DNA of 18,034 nucleotides from Ignavibacteriaceae bacterium (GTDB lineage Bacteria; Bacteroidota; Ignavibacteria; Ignavibacteriales; Ignavibacteriaceae). Below are positions 8,150 to 15,783 of this stretch, piece after piece. The stretch spans positions 1 to 18,034 of the forward strand of contig JALNWB010000076.1 of assembly GCA_023231105.1 (NCBI GenBank). The letters are read 5' to 3'. The first letter of the stretch is position 1. Each line of letters begins with the position of its first letter. The position numbers and the translations under genes are program-made. The notes below the pieces were generated by a model. The model saw only the letters and a program-made list of their open reading frames with translations. It had not been told where the DNA came from and made no database searches.

Positions 8150-8204
8150 GAATACATTACAACACGGCACTGCACCCCCAAAAGGTAGATAGGTAAATGT
8201 ATTC
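8150..8204. repeat. Imperfect inverted repeat, hairpin-like
   Basis: GAATACATTAC at 8150-8160 pairs with GTAAATGTATTC at 8193-8204, with one bulged base. The 32-base interval holds ACC and GGT that can pair and the string AACACGGCACTGCACC, which is reminiscent of an integron attC arm. The R-box consensus (RYYYAAC/GTTRRRY) is not present, so I keep it as an unexplained hairpin. Confidence 0.4.
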
Positions 8205-8263
8205 CATTTGTTTCGTTTAAGTAAAATTCTTTTGTTCGTTTTTTCTTTGTAGGATATAAGTGA

Positions 8264-8509
8264 GGATTAGGTAAAGCCCCATGCGGTAATGTTTTTCTAT
8301 GTAAAACTAATGAAGAAATAAAAACTCCTGATTTCTTGATTATTAGTACAAACGAACTTATTAATGTTTTTGCAGATTACCAAACAGACATTAAAAATGT
8401 TATTGTAACCTCAATTAATATTCTTGCCCCATCAACCATCAAACCAAAACTATTTAACGTCCTCAAAAAGTTTTCGGTTATTAGCTTTCAGTTCGCCGCG
8501 GCGAATTAG
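8264..8509 (+). pseudogene. Start-less open frame, probable gene remnant
   Basis: From just after a stop at 8261 to TAG at 8507-8509 the plus-strand frame is open for 81 sense codons with protein-like content (TPDFLIISTNELINVFADYQ, then NVIVTSINILAPSTI). It contains no ATG and no ribosome binding site. Its last codons are supplied by a GC-rich palindrome (reads FAAAN), as if that element had fallen into the end of the frame. I do not recognise the family. It could be the C-terminal fragment of a lost gene or chance. Confidence 0.3.
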
Positions 8510-8540
8510 TTGTCAGTTCGCCGTGGCGAATCAGTAACCA
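8479..8540. repeat. Two nested GC-rich palindromes in a heptad-type repeat
   Basis: TTCGCCGCGGCGAA at 8492-8505 is a perfect 14-bp palindrome; TTCGCCGTGGCGAA at 8517-8530 differs by one base. Both sit in the same context (CAG before, AATYAG after), with a 25-nt period. The surrounding DNA (TTATTAG, CTTTCAG, TTGTCAG, TAACC) is a CAG/TAG heptad-like array such as that at 9535-9555. The 25-nt spacing equals two heptads plus 11 bases, consistent with palindromes inserted into an older repeat. Confidence 0.6.
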
Positions 8541-8571
8541 ATTTTCCCATTTAACTTTTTTTCCAACCGAA

Positions 8572-9420
8572 TTATTTAATTTTTCTTTGAGTTACTTTGG
8601 GCGGCAGAAAATTCTCACCGGTAATTACACTTTTGCCCGTTTTCTGCTCAAGAGCTTTTCTTGCATCTTTTGCGATTCTTCCTCCCTTTTTTGCCGGACT
8701 TACATTCTCTTCAAATCCTTCCGCAGTTACCGTCTCTGCAATTTGCCTTGTAGAAAGTTCTGCCAGTGCGGTAAAAATTAATTCGGCTTCGCTCATGTGG
8801 TCTCGCAAGTTTTGCGTTTTTAATCCCTTTAAAGTTTTGTGTTCTTTTACGGTTAAGTCGCTCCATTCTTTATGAATAATAGTTGTAAGCAGAGCAAACT
8901 CATCACCTTTTTTAACTCCGTGGTCACCCCAATAATCAGTAAGTTTGTTGCGTGTTTCCTGCCCCAACATTCTTTGCTGAATCCACTTTTCGCTTCGGCC
9001 TTGTTTCTGCCAATATTCACGCGAACGGTTTAATGCGTTTTCAGGATTATTCATTTCCTCCATTCTCTCGTAACCGACTTTAGCAAGCCACAGTTTAATA
9101 GGTTCCGCTTTTTTGCTCGGCACAGATTGAACAAGGCGAAGGATGGTTTCCACATCCGCTACATCAGTTAGATAACTTTTTCCATCCCCTGATAACATTT
9201 TCAGTTTGTCACAATTTGTGACAATCTCACTCCCTTCTTTTTTAAGACGGTTCTTTAATGTAGTCCAATAACTTTGTGCTCTTTTAAAATCTTTTTGATC
9301 TGTTAAAGCTGCAACAATATCTATAACGGAGAAATACCAGATTTCTTTTTCCTCATCATAATGACGTCTAATTCTAAACGTATCGAAGATCGCTAATGAT
9401 TCATCTTTCTTTTCGCTCAT
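8572..9420 (-). CDS. BRO-N / DinD-like family protein
   Basis: 282 aa. The start chosen is the ATG at 9420, with AGAGGA 7 bases upstream; an in-frame ATG at 9471 has no such site. Residues about 8-110 match the BRO N-terminal domain found in phage antirepressors (IRRHYDEEKEIWYFSVIDIV, later SYLTDVADVE). The C-terminal half resembles E. coli DinD (damage-inducible protein D): KGLKTQNLRDHMSEAELIF and then a GR-x-A/V-R-x3 region near the end. Such proteins occur both on phages and as chromosomal singletons. No other phage gene is near. Role is unknown: DinD is known as a RecA filament inhibitor in E. coli, but carrying that over is inference. It is a single-gene unit on the edge of the accessory segment. 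Confidence 0.75.
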   Translation of the reverse strand: MSEKKDESLAIFDTFRIRRHYDEEKEIWYFSVIDIVAALTDQKDFKRAQSYWTTLKNRLKKEGSEIVTNCDKLKMLSGDGKSYLTDVADVETILRLVQSVPSKKAEPIKLWLAKVGYERMEEMNNPENALNRSREYWQKQGRSEKWIQQRMLGQETRNKLTDYWGDHGVKKGDEFALLTTIIHKEWSDLTVKEHKTLKGLKTQNLRDHMSEAELIFTALAELSTRQIAETVTAEGFEENVSPAKKGGRIAKDARKALEQKTGKSVITGENFLPPKVTQRKIK

Positions 9421-9427
9421 AAATTTT

Positions 9428-9433
9428 TCCTCT
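9428..9433 (-). promoter_or_regulatory. Ribosome binding site for the BRO-N/DinD-like gene
   Basis: AGAGGA on the minus strand, 7 bases before the ATG at 9420. It decides this start over the longer frame from 9471. Confidence 0.7.
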
Positions 9434-9534
9434 AAATTTATTTCTCGTGTGTAACATAAACGCAAAGCCAAACTTTCATTTATTCAAGGATAATAAACAA
9501 ACCTCAGCTCATCTATCATCCTCGGAAAAGTTTA

Positions 9535-9555
9535 CAGTTGTCAGTAATCAGTTTT
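9535..9555. repeat. Heptad repeat, three units
   Basis: Three contiguous 7-nt units: CAGTTGT, CAGTAAT, CAGTTTT. This is the same style as the array interrupted by palindromes at 8479-8540. It lies just beyond the 3' end of the glycoside hydrolase gene. Confidence 0.45.
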
Positions 9556-9581
9556 ACTTTTCTACTGTTTCTTATCCTTTT

Positions 9582-11951
9582 CTACCTCACGAGAATCATC
9601 TTCTTAGAATCATGAAATTTTCCGGCGCGAATATTATAAAAATAAACTCCGCTTGGAAGGTGATTGCCAAGTGAATCAAGTCCGCTCCATTCAACTGAAT
9701 ATTTCCCGGATGGTAAATCTTCATTCACTATCGTTAATACTTCGCTTCCGAGCATATCATAGATTTTTACTTCCACATATTCAGGTAAAGGAATTGCAAA
9801 ACCTATTGTTGTTGTTGGATTAAAAGGATTAGGATAATTTTGTGCAAGCTCATAAAAATCAGGCATTATCTTTTCATCTTCAACCTTAACCGTGGGTTGA
9901 GTTTTAAAGCCAAAGGTTGACGACCACAAACTCATTCCATATTCATTTAAAGCGGCAACCCGCCAAAAATAATTTTTATTTAACATAAGTTTTGTTAACG
10001 AAAGAGTTGTATCCGTCAAAACCGTGTCAAGCAAAGTTGATTGCGGTGTAATAGTTAAGCTCGAAGAAAATTGAAATCTGTATGATGTTGCTGCATCTGA
10101 TCTACTCCACTTAAACGTTGGATTAATTGAAACTTCATACGATGACTTTGCGGGTTCAAGCAATGTTATAGCAGCCGGGAAACCGGTAGTAAAATTGAAC
10201 GTTGAAGAATATCCGCTTTCTCCCGCCGGATTACTTGCTTTTACTCGCCAGTAATATTTTTTCTCGCCAGCCAATTTCGTTAGAACGTAAGAAGTATCAA
10301 CAACCACGCTATTCACAACCGGCGTTCCGCTAAAAGCATTATTGTCTGCAACTTGTAACTGATATTGGAAAGCATCCTTTGCGTAATTCCAGATCAACTT
10401 TAATGTATCTCTTTGCTGCATTTCATCATTAATAGGAACAGCAAGCGATGGGACGGGAGGCGGTAATAGTTGAACGATGTTTGAAATGGGACTCTCGGCT
10501 CCGTACCTATCTAATGCGGTTACACCAAAGAAAAGATCGCCGGATGATGCGACAAGATTTTTGGGCGCTATTTCTTTTAATGTAGTTATGTCTACTATAT
10601 TTTCGTTATTATCAATTTCACTTTGTGATGGTGAACCTGTAGTAAACTTGTATAAAACATAAAAGAAAGAAGAATCACCATCCATATCAAACTCGCCTTT
10701 ATCCCAAACAAGTTTTGCTGTTGAAGTTGCCAAATCTTTTTCTATTCGCAAATTAGTTGGCGGCATAGGAGCGTTATTTGCTTTCCAACTCATTATTGGA
10801 GTTAACGCCGGATATTTGTAGAGCGTGTTTTTTAATGAATCGGTAAAACCTAACCGATTCTCTAAAGTTGAAGTTGTGTTATATAAAACACTTCCCTGAC
10901 ATTTTAGAGTAGCACGATTTAATCTAATTTGATTTGGAAGTTCAGCAGCAGGAAATGTAGAAGTACCAATTCTGTAAACCGCATGACCAACATACATGTG
11001 TCTTCCGTTAGCACCGGCAGAGTCTGCCCACCAGGGCATTAACTTGCCGTAATCTTGTCCGCCGCCAAAAGCCCAGTAAAGTTGCGGATTAATATAATCG
11101 ATCGACTTAGCATGCAGCCAAGCCATTGCATCACAATAAATGGAATTGTAATTATCATTACCTGAAATTCCCGATGGATAGTTCGGACGCCAAATTCCAC
11201 GCGGACTTATCCCCCATTTAACATAAGGTTTCACTACCTTAATGCTATCACTTATCATTTTTACAAGTGTGTTTACATTATTTCTGCGCCAATCGGCTAA
11301 ACCTAAATTTCCCGGATTGTAGGAAGCAAAACTCGCCGCATCTTCCGAGAGCATCCCATCAAGGTAAAAATAATCATCAAAATGAATTCCGTCCACATCA
11401 TATCTTCTTACAACATCCATAATAACTGATAAAACATAATCTCTCACTTGGGGAATACCCGGATCAAGAATCCTTTTTCCTGCTTTTGTAAATGTCCATT
11501 CAGGATGCTTTTTAGAAATATGATTTGGCGCTGTTGTATATCCCCCTAAAGTGTTTTCAGCACGATAAGGATTAAACCAGGCATGTAATTCCATTCCCCG
11601 TTTGTGTGTTTCTTCTAATGCAAATTGCAGCGGATCATAATAAGGACTTGGCGCAATTCCTTGAAATCCGGTTAACCAGTAAGACCAGGGTTCGATTGAT
11701 GAATTATAAAGAGCGTCACATTCCGGTCTAATTTGAAACATCACTGCATTAACATTTAGCGCTTTAAGTCCGTCTAAGATATCAATTAACGCTTGTTCCT
11801 GCGATGCTGTTGAAGCTCCTCTTGTGGGCCAATCGATATTTGTTACGGTGGCTATCCATGCCCCTCTAAACTCCCTTTTCGGTAAAAACGTTTGAGCAAA
11901 AGATGAAATGCTAAAGACGAGAAGTGATAGAAGTAGAATTATTTTTTTCAT
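9582..11951 (-). CDS. Exported GHL10-type glycoside hydrolase with T9SS sorting domain
   Basis: 789 aa. Signal peptide MKKIILLLSLLVFSISSFAQ; the catalytic domain (about 26-340) belongs to the glycosyl hydrolase-like 10 group (DUF187 type): KREFRGAWIATVTNIDWPT, NAVMFQIRPECDALY, HAWFNPYRA (123-131) and DGIHFDDYFY (187-196). Three fibronectin-III-like modules follow (about 395-495, 497-588, 590-682), the last two with YYWRV/YFWRV strands. The C-terminal 93 residues (from 697) are a T9SS type A sorting domain: YPNPFNPTTTI, YDMLGSEV, SGVYFYNIRAG and MILVR. The protein should pass the outer membrane by T9SS. Family members act on glycans or cell-wall sugars; the substrate here is not evident. Start ATG at 11951, weak ribosome binding site. 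Confidence 0.92.
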   Translation of the reverse strand: MKKIILLLSLLVFSISSFAQTFLPKREFRGAWIATVTNIDWPTRGASTASQEQALIDILDGLKALNVNAVMFQIRPECDALYNSSIEPWSYWLTGFQGIAPSPYYDPLQFALEETHKRGMELHAWFNPYRAENTLGGYTTAPNHISKKHPEWTFTKAGKRILDPGIPQVRDYVLSVIMDVVRRYDVDGIHFDDYFYLDGMLSEDAASFASYNPGNLGLADWRRNNVNTLVKMISDSIKVVKPYVKWGISPRGIWRPNYPSGISGNDNYNSIYCDAMAWLHAKSIDYINPQLYWAFGGGQDYGKLMPWWADSAGANGRHMYVGHAVYRIGTSTFPAAELPNQIRLNRATLKCQGSVLYNTTSTLENRLGFTDSLKNTLYKYPALTPIMSWKANNAPMPPTNLRIEKDLATSTAKLVWDKGEFDMDGDSSFFYVLYKFTTGSPSQSEIDNNENIVDITTLKEIAPKNLVASSGDLFFGVTALDRYGAESPISNIVQLLPPPVPSLAVPINDEMQQRDTLKLIWNYAKDAFQYQLQVADNNAFSGTPVVNSVVVDTSYVLTKLAGEKKYYWRVKASNPAGESGYSSTFNFTTGFPAAITLLEPAKSSYEVSINPTFKWSRSDAATSYRFQFSSSLTITPQSTLLDTVLTDTTLSLTKLMLNKNYFWRVAALNEYGMSLWSSTFGFKTQPTVKVEDEKIMPDFYELAQNYPNPFNPTTTIGFAIPLPEYVEVKIYDMLGSEVLTIVNEDLPSGKYSVEWSGLDSLGNHLPSGVYFYNIRAGKFHDSKKMILVR

Positions 11952-12058
11952 AACCGATTCGTTTTTTTTTGAAATGTTTTTTACAAAAATAAAGAATTAA
12001 TCGGTAAACTACTATCAGCCGTTAGGAAGGAAAGAAGAAAGGAGTGAAGAAGAATAAA

Positions 12059-12098
12059 GGAATTGCTGAATGGTGGAATGACTGAATGTCTGCATGAT
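12059..12098. repeat. Octad repeat, five units
   Basis: Five 8-nt units in register, among them TGAATGGT, GGAATGAC, TGAATGTC and TGCATGAT; consensus TGAATGNN with a terminal TGCATG variant. The terminal GCATG unit also occurs in the arrays at 134 and 4683, so it is a conserved sub-motif. Confidence 0.6.
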
Positions 12099-12241
12099 AT
12101 TTTCAGTTAAGTTCTTGTTTTTTGTATCATGATTTACGAGCAAGGATTAACGATTTTTGATTTTAGAAGTTAAAAACCCGAACAAAAAAAAAGTAATGGG
12201 AATTTGGGAAACATCAAAAATCGCTATTCGTTAATTCTTTC

Positions 12242-12283
12242 AGCCGCGGCGGACCGAGATTAAAAAAGTTTTGGTCGGCGGCT
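12242..12283. repeat. GC-rich hairpin with palindromic core
   Basis: AGCCGC (12242-12247) pairs with GCGGCT (12278-12283) and GACC (12252-12255) with GGTC (12273-12276), leaving a small internal loop and an A-rich apical loop. GCCGCGGC at 12243-12250 is itself a palindrome, sharing the core of the elements at 5691 and 8492. There is no adjacent T-run, so a terminator is not called. Confidence 0.5.
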
Positions 12284-12425
12284 ATGCGCACTAAGTTTGG
12301 ATGGATGGATGAAAAAAATGGGATTATCTTTTTGCCATTGTTCCGCTAAAGATTTATTTTGAAATTAGTAATGAAGATTTTTAGAGTGTTCTATTAACTC
12401 AATTTAATAACGAAATTCAGGTTAC

Positions 12426-12830
12426 ATGAAAAATATTCTCAATTCGATTTCCATAGTTACGATAATCTTTTGGGTTTTTCTCGGCGGGTGTAAAGATACG
12501 GTTACTAACAAGCAAGTTGATGACGCTATTATACCGGCTTCAAACGTTTTGTTTGGAAAACATATCCAGCCGATTTTTAACGTTAAGTGTACAAACTCCG
12601 GTTGCCACGATGATGAAACGCGCGCGGGAAGTTATAGTTTAACAACCTGGACGAACGCGCACGTTCCAGGAATTATAAACGATTACGAACCGGAAACTTC
12701 GCGGCTTGTTTGGGCAATTGAAGGACAATTAGGTTCAAATGGTATGCCTCCGCTTGGTTATCCATCTTTAACAAAAAATCAAATTGATGGAATTAAGACC
12801 TGGATAAAAGAAGGGGCGAAAAATAATTAG
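12426..12830 (+). CDS. Cytochrome c-like lipoprotein with CX4CH motif
   Basis: 134 aa, ATG preceded by a weak AGG. Lipoprotein signal with lipobox FLGGC (lipidated C22), so it is membrane-anchored outside the cytoplasm. The motif CTNSGCH (C55, C60, H61) is a heme-attachment-like CX4CH instead of CXXCH. 'HIQPIF' before it and GMPP (M107), then a WIKEGA-type helix near the end, match the small cytochrome c-like domains common in Bacteroidota; M107 would be the second iron ligand. No oxidase or partner is nearby. Heme binding is therefore likely by family, but the wider spacing makes it worth testing. It stands alone on the plus strand. Confidence 0.75.
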   Translation: MKNILNSISIVTIIFWVFLGGCKDTVTNKQVDDAIIPASNVLFGKHIQPIFNVKCTNSGCHDDETRAGSYSLTTWTNAHVPGIINDYEPETSRLVWAIEGQLGSNGMPPLGYPSLTKNQIDGIKTWIKEGAKNN

Positions 12831-12891
12831 GAATTAATTTGAATCCTATTTCATTCTTAATCTGTCAGAGCCTGAACTAAAAAATAATAAT

Positions 12892-12963
12892 GAATAACGA
12901 ACAAGGAATTCAGAATATCGAAGGATAAAAAATTCATAATTCATTATTCCTTGTTCGATATTC
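12892..12963. repeat. Long inverted repeat between convergent genes
   Basis: An 18-base arm at 12892-12909 (GAATAACGAACAAGGAAT) is complementary to 12946-12963 with a single mismatch. A truncated similar string (GAATATCGAAGGA) lies inside the loop at about 12913-12925, so the motif recurs three times. The hairpin sits between the cytochrome-like gene and the oppositely oriented PH-domain gene and could stop transcription from both sides, though there is no T-run. Confidence 0.6.
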
Positions 12964-13028
12964 AAATTCATGAAAACATTCTTTCCTTTTTGTGAGGTTC
13001 AATTTCAACGGGACGAATACTTCCTAAC

Positions 13029-13403
13029 TTACAAAATGTATTTAGCAATCAGTTTACTGAACGCCACAATATCAAAGCCGCCCGTAATGTCAAAGTGAAT
13101 AGGACCGATAGAACTTACAAAAATTTCCAACTCACAATCCAAATCAATTAAGCCGGCAGTTTCAACGGAAAAAGTTTGTATTCTGCTGTAAGGGATTGAA
13201 GTAAAATCAATTTTCTTTCCGGTTATCCCTTGAACATTTGCTGCAATTATCCGTTTATCGGTAAAGACGAGCTGATCTCTTACGGTTTTAAAAGCAGCAA
13301 AGACGTTTTCATCATCAAGAAACATTTTTGGCATTGTTTCGATGATCTCTTCAAGCTTAATCGGTTTCAACTTAAGGAACGTTGCATTTTTGAAATCTAT
13401 CAT
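13029..13403 (-). CDS. Bacterial PH-domain protein (bPH type)
   Basis: 124 aa, a single pleckstrin-homology-like domain. Diagnostic features: RDQLVFTDKRII (about 42-53), GITGKK, IPYSRIQTFSVETAG and DLDCELEIFVSS. No signal peptide or membrane segment. These are widely spread small proteins whose biochemical role is poorly known; vertebrate PH function does not transfer. ATG with GGAG 7 bases upstream. It follows the SDR gene on the same strand (87-base gap), so the two may share a transcript. Confidence 0.85.
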   Translation of the reverse strand: MIDFKNATFLKLKPIKLEEIIETMPKMFLDDENVFAAFKTVRDQLVFTDKRIIAANVQGITGKKIDFTSIPYSRIQTFSVETAGLIDLDCELEIFVSSIGPIHFDITGGFDIVAFSKLIAKYIL

Positions 13404-13490
13404 TACAAATCTCCTATCTTATTGATAAAGATATTTACATAACCTCTATTATTTACTCCGTTTAAAGATATTTTGCACCATTTCTGATAT

Positions 13491-14477
13491 TCAAATCCAC
13501 TTCATCTCCCTGTACCAGGTTACCGTTCTCTTAATTCCCTCTTCAAGAGAAATTTCCTGTTTGTATCCGAAATGATCAAAGGCTTTTTGCGAAGAACAGA
13601 TCCAATCTTTTTGAGTAATGTCGCGTGCTTTCTCTAAATTCAACGTTGCGGCTTTGCTAGAGAAAATGGAAAAGAAATGTGCAACCGCCGCAATACCGTA
13701 AACTAAAAAGTGAGGAACTACAATATGTAGAGCATGGCGGTTTAATGATTTCTCCGTTACCTTGCCGATTTCTTCCCACGTATAATATTTTTCTGAACCG
13801 ATAAAATAAGTCTCTCCTTTTGTTCTTTCCGAAAGAGCGGCAAGATAAAATCCGCGCACTAAATCCTTAACGTGAATTAAATTGATACGTTTAAGGTCCA
13901 TACCGATAGTTGTAAAAATTCCACTATGATAAGTTTTAAAGAAAATTAAAATTTCGGTATCGCGTTCACCATAAACAGCCGGGGCTCGGCAGATAGTTAT
14001 CGGCAATTCATTCATAAATTGTCTTGCAACTTTTTCTTTTTCTAATTTACTTCTTCCGTATGTAGTTATCGGACGCGGTTCCATCGATTCATCAACTGGT
14101 TCTCCATCAAGCGAAGGACCTCCGGCAGTTTGGCTGCTTACAATCAAAATCTTTTTAAATGAATTCTTAAACTCAACCGCGGTTTCCAATAAAGTTCTTG
14201 TCGTTTCCACATTCCCCTTAAAATAACCTTCCTTTCTTTTTGATTTAACAACACCCGCAACGTGAAAAAGATAAGAAGCTCCGGTAAAAGCTTTGCGCAA
14301 TCCTTCTTTATCAAATAATCCCGAATTAATAATTTCCACATCTTTGTCTTTTAACCATTTAAGGTCACTGCTTTTTCGGGTAATACATCGCACTGCAAAA
14401 TTCTGATCGAGCAAATAATCTACTAAATGGCTTCCCACAAAACCATTTCCGCCGGTAATAACTGCAATTTCCTTCAT
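13491..14477 (-). CDS. NAD(P)-dependent SDR, candidate ceramide/ketosphinganine reductase
   Basis: 328 aa extended short-chain dehydrogenase/reductase. TGGNGFVG (8-15) is the nucleotide-binding GxxGxxG fingerprint; FHVAGVVKS and the active-site Y140-x3-K144 (YGRSK) complete the SDR signature, with S114/S115 as candidate third residue. By sequence alone it could be a sugar epimerase or a sterol-like dehydrogenase. Being divergent from a serine palmitoyltransferase-like gene, 113 bases away, raises the possibility that it is the reductase of a bacterial ceramide pathway (CerR-like, also an epimerase-type SDR). That is inference from context; catalytic residues alone cannot decide. It probably shares a transcript with the PH-domain gene. 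Confidence 0.85.
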   Translation of the reverse strand: MKEIAVITGGNGFVGSHLVDYLLDQNFAVRCITRKSSDLKWLKDKDVEIINSGLFDKEGLRKAFTGASYLFHVAGVVKSKRKEGYFKGNVETTRTLLETAVEFKNSFKKILIVSSQTAGGPSLDGEPVDESMEPRPITTYGRSKLEKEKVARQFMNELPITICRAPAVYGERDTEILIFFKTYHSGIFTTIGMDLKRINLIHVKDLVRGFYLAALSERTKGETYFIGSEKYYTWEEIGKVTEKSLNRHALHIVVPHFLVYGIAAVAHFFSIFSSKAATLNLEKARDITQKDWICSSQKAFDHFGYKQEISLEEGIKRTVTWYREMKWI

Positions 14478-14590
14478 TTTTTTCCGTAATTTGATTTTGA
14501 AACTATTTAATTATAGATTTTAAATGAAAAATTACTAAAATAAGTTCGTATAAATAAATTATTTAATAATAACCGGATACGGAGGATCTT
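14478..14590. promoter_or_regulatory. Shared intergenic region of divergent SDR and spt-like genes
   Basis: 113 bases, very AT-rich, must hold both divergent promoters, so the two transcripts may be co-regulated. I cannot pick out definite promoter elements. GGAGG at 14581-14585 is the ribosome binding site of the right-hand gene. Confidence 0.4.
14581..14585 (+). promoter_or_regulatory. Ribosome binding site for a TTG start
   Basis: GGAGG followed by 5 bases (ATCTT) and TTG at 14591. It is strong and well placed, and the encoded N-terminus matches family length. Confidence 0.8.
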
Positions 14591-15781
14591 TTGGATCTAT
14601 TTAACAAATGTTTTGAGTTTACGCGTGCCGATGAAGTTAAAAAACTTGGCTTATACCCATACTTCAGACCTATCGAAGCAAATGAGGGACCTGTTGTACA
14701 GATTGAAGGTAGAAAAATTGTTATGGCGGGCTCTAATAATTATTTGGGATTAACCGCTCATCCTGCTGTAAAGGAAGCCGCTATAAAAGCTATTGAAAAA
14801 TATGGAACAGGCTGTTCGGGTTCTCGCTACTTAACCGGAACTCTCGATCTTCATATAGAATTGGAAGGCAGATTAGCAAAATTCTTAGAAGTAGAAGCTG
14901 TTTTATTATTTTCTACCGGTTACCAAACTGCTCAGGGAATTATTCCTACATTAGTAAACCGCGGTGAGTACGTTGTTTCTGATAGAGACAACCATGCTTG
15001 TATTGTTGCCGGAAATTTAATGGCAAAAGGCGTAACTGCCGATGTAGTACGTTATAAACATAACGACATGGCTGATTTAGAAAGAGTTATTTCTAAATTA
15101 CCTGAATCCGCAGGAAAACTTGTTGTCAGTGATGGTGTTTTTTCAACCGGCGGTGAAATTGTTGACTTGCCCGAATTAAATAGAATTGCAAAAAAATATG
15201 GCGCAAGAATTTTAATTGATGATGCACATTCAGTCGGTGTAATCGGGAAAGGTGGGAGAGGAACCGCAAGCGAATTCAATCTTGGAAAAGAAATTGATCT
15301 TACCATGGGAACATTCAGCAAAACTTTTGCATCGCTCGGTGGTTTTGTTGCCGGCGCTGAAAGAGTTATCAATTATCTGAAGCATCATGCTGCAGCATTA
15401 ATTTTTTCTGCTTCTCCTACTCCGGCATCAGCCGCTTCAGCTTTAGCCGCTTTGGATGTTCTTGAAAAAGAACCTGAAAGAGTTGCAAAAGTTGTGAACA
15501 ATGCTGCAAAAGTGAGAACAGCTTTAGTTGAAGCCGGATTTAATGTTGAACCGGGCAGAACCGCTATTGTACCGGTTATTGTTGGTTCAGATGAGGTAGC
15601 TTTTGCAATGTGGAAAGCGCTTTTTGAAGCCGGTGTTTTCGTAAATACTTTTATTTCTCCGGGCGTTCCGCAAGGCAGACAAATGATGAGAACAAGTTAT
15701 ATGTCAACTCACGAAGACGAACATCTGGATTTCATCATCGAAACCTTTAAGAAAGTCGGTAAAGAATTCGGATTGATTTAA
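14591..15781 (+). CDS. spt: Alpha-oxoamine synthase, probable serine palmitoyltransferase
   Basis: 396 aa PLP enzyme that joins an amino acid and an acyl thioester with loss of CO2. SNNYLGL (48-54), H135, DDAHSVGVIG (D211, H213) and the PLP lysine K244 in GTFSKTFASLGGF are all present. The GTFSK-x-FASLGGF block is that of Bacteroidota serine palmitoyltransferases, whereas 2-amino-3-ketobutyrate ligase has a GTLGKA-type sequence, so Spt is favoured over Kbl and BioF. The start is TTG with GGAGG upstream. It is followed 84 bases later by a GNAT-fold gene and diverges from an SDR, the gene set of bacterial ceramide synthesis. The cofactor is PLP; the acyl donor would be acyl-CoA or acyl-ACP. No acyl carrier protein gene is in the window. 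Confidence 0.85.
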   Translation: MDLFNKCFEFTRADEVKKLGLYPYFRPIEANEGPVVQIEGRKIVMAGSNNYLGLTAHPAVKEAAIKAIEKYGTGCSGSRYLTGTLDLHIELEGRLAKFLEVEAVLLFSTGYQTAQGIIPTLVNRGEYVVSDRDNHACIVAGNLMAKGVTADVVRYKHNDMADLERVISKLPESAGKLVVSDGVFSTGGEIVDLPELNRIAKKYGARILIDDAHSVGVIGKGGRGTASEFNLGKEIDLTMGTFSKTFASLGGFVAGAERVINYLKHHAAALIFSASPTPASAASALAALDVLEKEPERVAKVVNNAAKVRTALVEAGFNVEPGRTAIVPVIVGSDEVAFAMWKALFEAGVFVNTFISPGVPQGRQMMRTSYMSTHEDEHLDFIIETFKKVGKEFGLI

Positions 15782-15783
15782 AT

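Larger units (their letters stand above)
8116..8571. other. Intergenic accessory stretch between TPR/HEPN and BRO-N genes
   Basis: No intact gene. It contains an imperfect hairpin (8150-8160 with 8193-8204, one bulged base), an open but start-less frame (8264-8509) and two GC-rich palindromes (8492-8530). The mixture looks like decayed or rearranged DNA. Confidence 0.55.
11952..12425. other. Divergent intergenic region
   Basis: No gene seen. Promoters for the glycoside hydrolase (minus) and the cytochrome-like lipoprotein (plus) must lie here. It contains a purine-rich tract (12024-12060), an octad repeat (12059-12098), a GC-rich hairpin (12242-12283) and a GGAT tetranucleotide run (about 12299-12311). 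I could not identify convincing -35/-10 pairs. Confidence 0.6.

Noticed and set aside
8150..8204. Possible integron attC site next to the TPR/HEPN gene
   Set aside because: The arm-like string AACACGGCACTGCACC and the flanking hairpin are suggestive, but the RYYYAAC/GTTRRRY core boxes are not met and no integrase or second cassette is in the window.
12242..12283. Intrinsic terminator at the GC-rich hairpin
   Set aside because: The stem has an internal loop, no T-run follows on either strand, and no gene ends here.
14591..15781. 2-amino-3-ketobutyrate CoA ligase (Kbl) or BioF
   Set aside because: The lysine block GTFSKTFASLGGF and the neighbouring GNAT and SDR genes fit serine palmitoyltransferase better, and no threonine dehydrogenase or biotin gene is next to it. 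Not fully excluded.
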